Source of the DNA: Nitratireductor sp. ZSWI3
GTDB lineage: Bacteria > Pseudomonadota > Alphaproteobacteria > Rhizobiales > Rhizobiaceae
Reading direction: 5' to 3'
NCBI RefSeq assembly: GCF_024655565.1
Contig: NZ_JANKOF010000025.1
Location: 1-53,708 of the forward strand
Length of the DNA: 53,708 bases
In this document: positions 48,594 through 53,708 of the stretch, piece by piece
How the letters are laid out: every line of letters begins with the position of its first letter
Numbering within the stretch: the stretch's first letter is position 1
Translations under genes and position numbers: made by a program
Notes under the pieces: generated by a model
What the model was told of the DNA's origin: nothing
The model's database searches: none
The model's input: only the letters and a program-made list of their open reading frames with translations

Positions 48594-49727
48594 ATGCCGA
48601 AGATTAGGTTCCACAAGATCATCGCTGTAGCCGTTCTTGTCGCCACGGCCGCCTGGATCGCCACCGGCGAATTCGCCTCGGTCGGCAGCGCCAGCGAGGA
48701 GGCGCAGACCGTTGCCCAGCGGCCTGAAAACGCCCCTGCCGATGCGCAGGTCGTCACGGTCGCCAAGCCGCCGCGCGTCGACCATTCCCGCACCATCCGC
48801 GTTTCCGGACAGACGTCGGCCGACAAGCGCACGGCACTCGCCTCGCGCTCGGGCGGCATCATCACCGAACTGCCGGTCAGCAAGGGCCAGCACGTCAAGA
48901 GCGGTGAGCTGATCCTGCGCCTGGAGACGGAAGGCAAGGAAGCCGCCGTCGAGACGGCGCGCCAGGTTCTGGCGCAGCGCGAAGCCGAGTCCGAGGCGGC
49001 CAACCGCCTTGCCAAGAGCGGCAACCTCGCGCGCCTGCAGCTCGACAGCGCCCGCTCGGCTCTGGCCACCGCCCGATCGCAGCTCGAAGCGGCCGAGGCG
49101 GAGCTGGCCCGCATCACCGTGCGCGCGCCCTTCGACGGCGTGATCGACAAGGTGGATGTCGAGCTGGGCTCCTCGATCATGCAGGGCGCCGAGGTGGCGA
49201 CGCTCCTGAAGCTCGATCCGATGATCGCCGTCGGCGAAGTGAGCGAGCACGACCTGGGATCGGTCGACATCGGCGACGAGGCCGACGTGCGGCTCGTCAA
49301 CGGCAGCACGGTGAGAGGCAAGGTCCGCTTCGTCAGCCGCGAGGCCTCCGAGCAGACGCGCACGTTCCGCGTCGAGGTGGCGATCCCCAACGCCGAAGGG
49401 GCCATTCCCGCCGGCATGACCGCCGAGCTCGACATCCATGCCGAGCCGGTGGAGGCGGTGGCGCTGCCACGCTCCGTCGTCACGCTGAACCAGGACGGCG
49501 AATTGGGCGTGCGGGCCGTCGACCCGGAGAACAAGGTCGTGTTCTATCCGATCGACCTCGTCGACGACACACCCCGCGCCCTTTACCTCGCCGGCATTCC
49601 GGCCGAGGCCCGCGTCATCGTCTCGGGTCAGGACCTCGTCACCGAGGGCGAATTGGTGAAGGCCCAGCCGGCCGATGAAAAGCTGATCCAGGAACTGGCG
49701 GGCATGCTCGCCCCCGAACTGAACTAG
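48594..49727 (+). CDS. RND efflux periplasmic adaptor (membrane fusion protein)
   Basis: The 377-residue protein has an N-terminal membrane anchor or signal (KIIAVAVLVATAAWIATG). A lipoyl-like hairpin region follows (SGGIITELPVSKGQHVKSGELIL), then an alpha-helical hairpin (about residues 105-165, rich in Ala/Glu/Arg), a second lipoyl half (ITVRAPFDGVIDKVDVELGS) and beta-barrel domains. It links the inner-membrane pump to an outer-membrane channel. No outer-membrane factor gene is in the window. It precedes the RND permease by 135 bp. Confidence 0.92.
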   Translation: MPKIRFHKIIAVAVLVATAAWIATGEFASVGSASEEAQTVAQRPENAPADAQVVTVAKPPRVDHSRTIRVSGQTSADKRTALASRSGGIITELPVSKGQHVKSGELILRLETEGKEAAVETARQVLAQREAESEAANRLAKSGNLARLQLDSARSALATARSQLEAAEAELARITVRAPFDGVIDKVDVELGSSIMQGAEVATLLKLDPMIAVGEVSEHDLGSVDIGDEADVRLVNGSTVRGKVRFVSREASEQTRTFRVEVAIPNAEGAIPAGMTAELDIHAEPVEAVALPRSVVTLNQDGELGVRAVDPENKVVFYPIDLVDDTPRALYLAGIPAEARVIVSGQDLVTEGELVKAQPADEKLIQELAGMLAPELN

Positions 49728-49862
49728 CCTGGACCGTGTCCCGTGCCGCCGAAGGCGGCGGGACCGTCCGACAGTCCGTTTCATGCGTTTTCGGAGGGGA
49801 ACCGTTGCGGGTCCGATCCGGCCACGCCCTGCGCCAGCAGCGACACCCGATAGGAATCCGTG

Positions 49863-52800
49863 ATGGATATCGTCCGCATCGCAATTCAAAACGCCAGGCT
49901 CACCTTATCCATCCTGCTGTTCTTCGTGATCGCCGGAGCGCTGGCCTATGTCAGCATCCCGAAGGAAGCCGAGCCCGACGTTCCGATCCCGATCATCTAT
50001 GTGAGCCTGACCTATCAGGGCATCTCACCGGAAGATTCCGAGCGGCTCTTGCTGAGGCCCGTCGAGACGCGCCTGAAGAGTCTCGAGGGCGTCAAGGAAA
50101 TGCGCTCCTCGGCCTATCAGGGCGGCGGCTTCGTGCTGGTGGAGTTCCAGGCGGGCTACGATTTCTCCAACGCCATCGAGGACGTGCGCGCCAAGGTGGC
50201 CGATGCCAGGCGCGACCTGCCGCAGGGCGCCGAGGAGCCGACGGTCCACGAGGTCAACATCTCGGAATTCCCGATCCTCGTCGTGACGCTCGCCGGCAAC
50301 CTGCCGGAGCGCGTGCTGTCGACCGCCGCGCGCGAATTGCGCGACCGCATCGAGGAGATCCCCGGCGTGCTCGAAGGCACGCTGCAGGGCTCGCGCGACG
50401 AACTCGTCGAGGTGCTCATCGACCCGATGAAGCTCTCCTCCTACGGCCTTCAGCTCGACCAGCTCATCAACGCCGTCGGCGCTTCAAACAGCCTGGTCGC
50501 CGCCGGCTCTCTGGAAGGACAGGCCGGCCGCTATGCGGTCAAGGTGCCGTCGCTGATCGAGACCGTCGACGACGTCGCCAATCTGCCGATTGTCTCGAGC
50601 CCCAATGCCGTGGTCCGCGCCCGCGATCTCGCGGCCATCCGCTCGACCTTCAAGGACGCCGAGACGGTGACCCGCCTGAACGGCAAGAAGGCGATCGCCA
50701 TCGAGGTGAAGAAGCGCGTCGGCGCGAACCTGGTGGAGACGGTGGATATGGTCAAGGCCGCCGCCCAGACCTTCCAGGAGAGCACCGGCGGCAAGATCAC
50801 CGTGTCCTACAGCCAGGACAAGTCGGTGATGATCCGCGACATGCTGAGCGACCTGCAGAACCACGTGCTGATCGCCGTCATCCTGGTTTTCATCGTCGTC
50901 CTCTACACCTTGTCCGGCCGCGCCTCGCTGCTGATCGGCCTGGCCGTGCCCGCTTCCTTCCTGATGGGCATCTATGCCCTCTCGCTGGGCGGCTTCACGG
51001 TCAACATGGTGGTGCTGTTCAGCCTCATCCTGGCCGTCGGCATGCTGGTCGACGACGCGATCATTGTCACCGAGTTTGCCGAACGGCGCATGTCGGAAGG
51101 CATGGACAAGGCGCAGGCCTTTGAACTGGCGGCCAAGCGCATGGCCGGCCCGGTGATCGCCGCGACGATGACCCGTGTCGCCGCCTTCTCGCCGCTGCTG
51201 TTCTGGCCCGGCATCGTCGGCGAGTTCATGAAATACCTGCCGATCACGCTGATCGTGACGCTTTCGGCGTCGATGATCTACGCGCTGATCTTCACCCCGA
51301 CGCTGGGAGCGATCTTCGCCAAGGCGCATGTGGAGGAGGAGCCGAAGCCGGACGGCTGGTACATGGGCCTCGTCAAGCAGGCAGTGCGCTTCCCCAAGAC
51401 CGTGCTTCTGCTGACCGTGGGCCTGCTCGGCGGCGTCATGTACACCTATTCGCAGTACGGCGCGGGTGTCGAGTTCTTCCCCAATGTCGAGCCCGAATAC
51501 GGGCTGATGTATGTCCACGCGCGCGGCAACCTGTCGCTCGACGAGATGGACCGCCTGGTGAAGCCCGCCGAGGAGAAGCTGCTCAACTGGCCGGGCATCG
51601 AATCGGTCTACACCCGCATCGGCAAGACCCGCGGCGGCGGCCAGGACATCGACGAAGACGTCATCGGCGTCATCCAGTACGAGTTCATCGACTGGCGCGA
51701 ACGCGAACCGGCCAGCAAGATCCTGAACGACCTGCGTGCCGAGCTCGCCGGCACGCCCGGCGTGGAGATCGAGGTGCGCGTTCCCGATGCCGGACCGCCC
51801 ACCGGCCAGCCGATCCAGATCCGCCTTTCGGCGGCCGATCCGAAGGGCCTGAACGAGCAGGCGGCCGAGGTCGCAAGGACGATCACCGGCATTGCGGGCG
51901 TCATCGACGTGTCGGACGGCCTGCCGCCGCCCGGCATCGACTGGGCGATCAATGTCGATCGCGCCAAGGCCGCGCAATACGGCATCAGCCCGGTCTCGGT
52001 GGGTACCGTGGTGCAGCTTGTCACCAACGGCCTCAAATTGTCGGAATACCGCCCCGCTGGCGTCGACGACGCGGTGGACATACGCCTGCGCCTGCCGGAA
52101 GACCGGCGCACCTTGTCGGCTCTCGACCAGTTGCGCGTGCAGACGGCCAAGGGGCCGGTGCCGATCTCCAATTTCGTCACCCGCGATCCCGAACGCTCGA
52201 CCGGCATCCTGAACCGCATCGACGGTCAGCGCACGATCGTCGTCAGCGCCAACATCGCCAGCGATTTCCAGGTGGCGGCGGTGCAGGCGAACGTGACCCA
52301 GGCGCTGAACGACATGGACCTCGGCGCGACGCGCTGGAAGCTGGCCGGCTCCAACGAGGAAAGCGAGGAGGCGAGCGCCTTCCTGTCGAAGGCATTCGGT
52401 GCGGCGATCTTCCTGATCTTCATCGTGCTGCTCGCCCAGTTCAACAAGTTCACCAGCGTGTTCCTGGTGCTGATGACCGTGGTGATGGCGACCATCGGCG
52501 TGTTCCTGGGGCTGCTGATCACCGGCCAGGCCTTCGGCATCGTCATGTCGGGCATCGGCGTCATCGCCCTGGCCGGCGTGGTGGTGAACAACAACATCGT
52601 GCTGATCGACACCTATGATCGATTGCGGCACGAGGGCTGGAAGAAGCAGGAGGCGATCCTCCAGACCTGCCGCGAGCGCGCCCGTCCGGTCATGCTGACG
52701 GCCATCTCGGCCGTGCTCGGCGTGCTGCCGATCGCCTTCGGGCTCGGTCTCGAACTGTTCCACCACGAGGTGACGATCGGCGCACCGTCGACGCAGTGGT

Positions 52801-53033
52801 GGATCTCGCTGTCGGGCGCCATCGTCTATGGCCTGTCCTTCGCGACCGTCCTGACGCTGATCGTCACGCCATCGGCGCTGATGGTGTTCACCCGCGAGAC
52901 GCTGCCGGCCGACCAGAAGCGGCGCAACCTCCTCGACCGCCTGTTCCGCCGCCGGCGGAAGGGCGACGAGGAGCCGGTGGCGGACAATGCGGACGCTCCG
53001 GCCGGCGCCTATCCGAAGGCGGCGGCGGAATAG
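49863..53033 (+). CDS. RND-family efflux permease
   Basis: The 1056-residue pump has the usual RND layout: a first transmembrane helix (LTLSILLFFVIAGALAYVSIP), a large periplasmic loop, a block of helices with the proton-relay Asp pair in AVGMLVDDAIIVTEFAERRM (about residues 391-410), then a duplicated second half. The C-terminus is basic and acidic (RRRRKGDEEP). It belongs to the AcrB-like HAE superfamily but is a divergent member, so the substrate is not predictable. The ATG at 49863 gives MDIVRIAIQNARL; GTG at 49860 is directly in front of it. Confidence 0.94.
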   Translation: MDIVRIAIQNARLTLSILLFFVIAGALAYVSIPKEAEPDVPIPIIYVSLTYQGISPEDSERLLLRPVETRLKSLEGVKEMRSSAYQGGGFVLVEFQAGYDFSNAIEDVRAKVADARRDLPQGAEEPTVHEVNISEFPILVVTLAGNLPERVLSTAARELRDRIEEIPGVLEGTLQGSRDELVEVLIDPMKLSSYGLQLDQLINAVGASNSLVAAGSLEGQAGRYAVKVPSLIETVDDVANLPIVSSPNAVVRARDLAAIRSTFKDAETVTRLNGKKAIAIEVKKRVGANLVETVDMVKAAAQTFQESTGGKITVSYSQDKSVMIRDMLSDLQNHVLIAVILVFIVVLYTLSGRASLLIGLAVPASFLMGIYALSLGGFTVNMVVLFSLILAVGMLVDDAIIVTEFAERRMSEGMDKAQAFELAAKRMAGPVIAATMTRVAAFSPLLFWPGIVGEFMKYLPITLIVTLSASMIYALIFTPTLGAIFAKAHVEEEPKPDGWYMGLVKQAVRFPKTVLLLTVGLLGGVMYTYSQYGAGVEFFPNVEPEYGLMYVHARGNLSLDEMDRLVKPAEEKLLNWPGIESVYTRIGKTRGGGQDIDEDVIGVIQYEFIDWREREPASKILNDLRAELAGTPGVEIEVRVPDAGPPTGQPIQIRLSAADPKGLNEQAAEVARTITGIAGVIDVSDGLPPPGIDWAINVDRAKAAQYGISPVSVGTVVQLVTNGLKLSEYRPAGVDDAVDIRLRLPEDRRTLSALDQLRVQTAKGPVPISNFVTRDPERSTGILNRIDGQRTIVVSANIASDFQVAAVQANVTQALNDMDLGATRWKLAGSNEESEEASAFLSKAFGAAIFLIFIVLLAQFNKFTSVFLVLMTVVMATIGVFLGLLITGQAFGIVMSGIGVIALAGVVVNNNIVLIDTYDRLRHEGWKKQEAILQTCRERARPVMLTAISAVLGVLPIAFGLGLELFHHEVTIGAPSTQWWISLSGAIVYGLSFATVLTLIVTPSALMVFTRETLPADQKRRNLLDRLFRRRRKGDEEPVADNADAPAGAYPKAAAE

Positions 53034-53084
53034 GGCCTTTCGCGGTCGGGCGGAGACGCGCGGCAGCCCATGACGTGGAAGTTG

Positions 53085-53119
53085 AAAGCCCGGCGTTCCG
53101 ATGGAACGCCGGGCTTTTT
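53085..53119 (+). terminator. Intrinsic terminator of the RND efflux operon
   Basis: A perfect 15-bp stem, aaagcccggcgttcc (53085-53099) and its complement (53103-53117), with a 3-nt loop, is followed by TTTTT. It lies about 50 nt past the permease stop codon. Confidence 0.93.
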
Positions 53120-53164
53120 CCATGCGATGCGCCGGGATTGCCGGGCGCCCCGGCGAGCCCGAAG

Positions 53165-53189
53165 GGAACCCCATCAACGCCCGAGCGTT
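53165..53189 (+). promoter_or_regulatory. Candidate EcfG-type promoter upstream of DUF3309
   Basis: GGAAC (53165-53169), 16 nt, then CGTT (53186-53189). The CGTT is also part of a small palindrome (atcaacgc / gcgttgat), so the match could be coincidental. The DUF3309 ATG is about 280 bp away, with repeat copy 2 in between. Confidence 0.4.
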
Positions 53190-53273
53190 GATCTCATCAG
53201 ATCGAGCTTGAACGGAATCAAGCAGGTCGGGTGGTCCGACCGGCGGCGGCGCCGGCATTCCACCCTCGTGGTT

Positions 53274-53394
53274 CTAGTGGTCTGACCGAAACAGATGGTA
53301 CCCATCTGTTTCGATAAGTCAGCCCACAAGCTGTTGATCTGGTGGGGCGATTTTCCCAACAGATGGGAACCATCTGTTGGGATCGCACCACTAG
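53274..53394. repeat. Tandem-hairpin repeat family A, copy 2 (full length)
   Basis: The 121-bp element has 8-bp terminal inverted repeats, ctagtggt (53274-53281) and accactag (53387-53394). It contains two perfect 11-bp hairpins with 3-nt loops, at 53288-53312 and 53356-53380, both built on the core CAGATGG/CCATCTG. It has no coding capacity, so it looks like a miniature mobile element or a structured RNA/DNA element. Confidence 0.9.
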
Positions 53395-53469
53395 GCTCAC
53401 CATGAGGGGCCGGCAAGCGCCTGCGTTCCGGCTTGACTGAAATTGTACCGCTTTAGCGAGGACACCATC

Positions 53470-53628
53470 ATGACGCTCGGGACACTTCTGATCATCATCC
53501 TCATCCTGATCCTGATCGGGGCGATACCGGCCTGGCCCTATTCGCGCGGCTGGGGCTACGGTCCCTCGGGCATTCTGGGCCTGATCCTGGTGATCGCCCT
53601 GATCCTGATGCTGATGGGACGGATTTGA
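53470..53628 (+). CDS. DUF3309-family membrane microprotein
   Basis: The 52-residue protein has a hydrophobic N-terminal helix (GTLLIIILILILIGAIPAW), the family motif PYSRGWGYGPSG and a second helix (LGLILVIALILMLMGRI). The function is not established. GAGGA lies upstream of the ATG. Its leader contains repeat copy 2 and possibly an EcfG promoter. Together with DUF1328 it is the second tiny two-helix membrane protein in this window. Confidence 0.88.
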   Translation: MTLGTLLIIILILILIGAIPAWPYSRGWGYGPSGILGLILVIALILMLMGRI

Positions 53629-53635
53629 TACGATA

Positions 53636-53708
53636 GCATTTGCAGTCAGGTGGACTCACCGAACGTCCGCATAAATGCGGAAAAACAATAGGACAAAGCG
53701 TCCTTTGT
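53636..53708 (+). repeat. Dispersed repeat family B, copy 3 (cut by window edge)
   Basis: It begins gcatttgcagtcaggtggac, continues with aacgtccgcataaatgcgg and ends at the window edge in gcgtcctttgt. It matches copies 1 and 2 in order and spacing. It lies 8 nt after the DUF3309 stop codon. Confidence 0.8.

Larger units (their letters stand above)
53034..53469. other. 436-bp gene-free region between the RND permease and DUF3309
   Basis: The region holds the RND terminator (53085-53119), an EcfG-type promoter motif (53165-53189), full-length repeat family A copy 2 (53274-53394), a short REP-like remnant (53395-53406) and the DUF3309 leader. Confidence 0.7.

Overview
The window is about 54 kb of GC-rich alphaproteobacterial chromosome. 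Several things point to Hyphomicrobiales (Rhizobiales), most likely a Mesorhizobium/Phyllobacteriaceae-like bacterium: the gene order mdh-sucC-sucD-sucA-sucB-lpdA, a Brucella Omp19-type lipoprotein, an RpoH2-type sigma factor beside carD and fdxA, the phaA-phaB/phaR polyhydroxybutyrate cluster, a CtrA-type TTAA-N7-TTAA box, and GGAAC-N16-CGTT (EcfG-type) promoters. Species assignment is inference. No tRNA, rRNA, CRISPR array, prophage or transposase gene was seen.

Layout. (1) 1-2.65 kb, minus strand: the start of ftsY, mtaB, dapF and a DUF1328 membrane microprotein with an EcfG-type promoter. (2) 2.9-16 kb, plus strand: omp19-like lipoprotein, zapE, then the TCA block mdh, sucC, a cupin gene, sucD, sucA, sucB, a small secreted protein, an SDR and lpdA. 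SucB carries two lipoyl domains, and a strong internal ribosome-binding site and ATG lie between them. (3) 16-21 kb, minus strand: a membrane microprotein with an EcfG-type promoter, a TraB/GumN protein, xerC, an ABC-F ATPase and a thiamine pyrophosphokinase. (4) 21-24.6 kb, plus strand: TPP riboswitch followed by thiB-thiP-thiQ. (5) 24.7-32.7 kb: M48 metalloprotease lipoprotein, then on the minus strand rpoH2, carD, fdxA, an S4-domain RNA-binding protein and an SUV3-like helicase.

(6) 32.7-36 kb: a 766-bp gene-free region dense in GANTC sites, 11-bp iteron-like repeats and DnaA-box-like 9-mers, followed by a small accessory group (LysR, atypical SDR, lower-GC SnoaL-like protein). (7) 36-39.5 kb: PHB metabolism (phaB, phaA, phaR) and rpmF. 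bdhA at 46.9 kb is the matching PHB-degradation dehydrogenase. (8) 39.6-45.2 kb: mtgA, farnesyl diphosphate synthase, a hybrid histidine kinase with two receiver domains behind a CtrA box, and a divergent cupin/MarR pair with twin operators. (9) 45.2-53.7 kb: ispG, bdhA, a TetR regulator divergent from an RND efflux adaptor/permease pair, and a DUF3309 membrane microprotein.

How the parts connect: the TCA block supplies malate dehydrogenase, succinyl-CoA synthetase and all three components of 2-oxoglutarate dehydrogenase, whose E1 needs the thiamine diphosphate provided by the thiBPQ/TPK locus. The PHB genes store and recover acetyl-CoA. Three tiny membrane proteins (DUF1328, the 74-aa protein, DUF3309) each have a GGAAC-N16-CGTT motif upstream and may share general-stress control. 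At least two families of structured intergenic repeats (three copies each) are scattered through the gene gaps, plus two single-site large dyads.

The most unusual signals are the GANTC/iteron/DnaA-like gene-free region at 32.8-33.3 kb, the two-lipoyl SucB with a retained internal start, and the tandem-hairpin repeat family. All calls come from reading the sequence by eye; no searches or folding programs were run.
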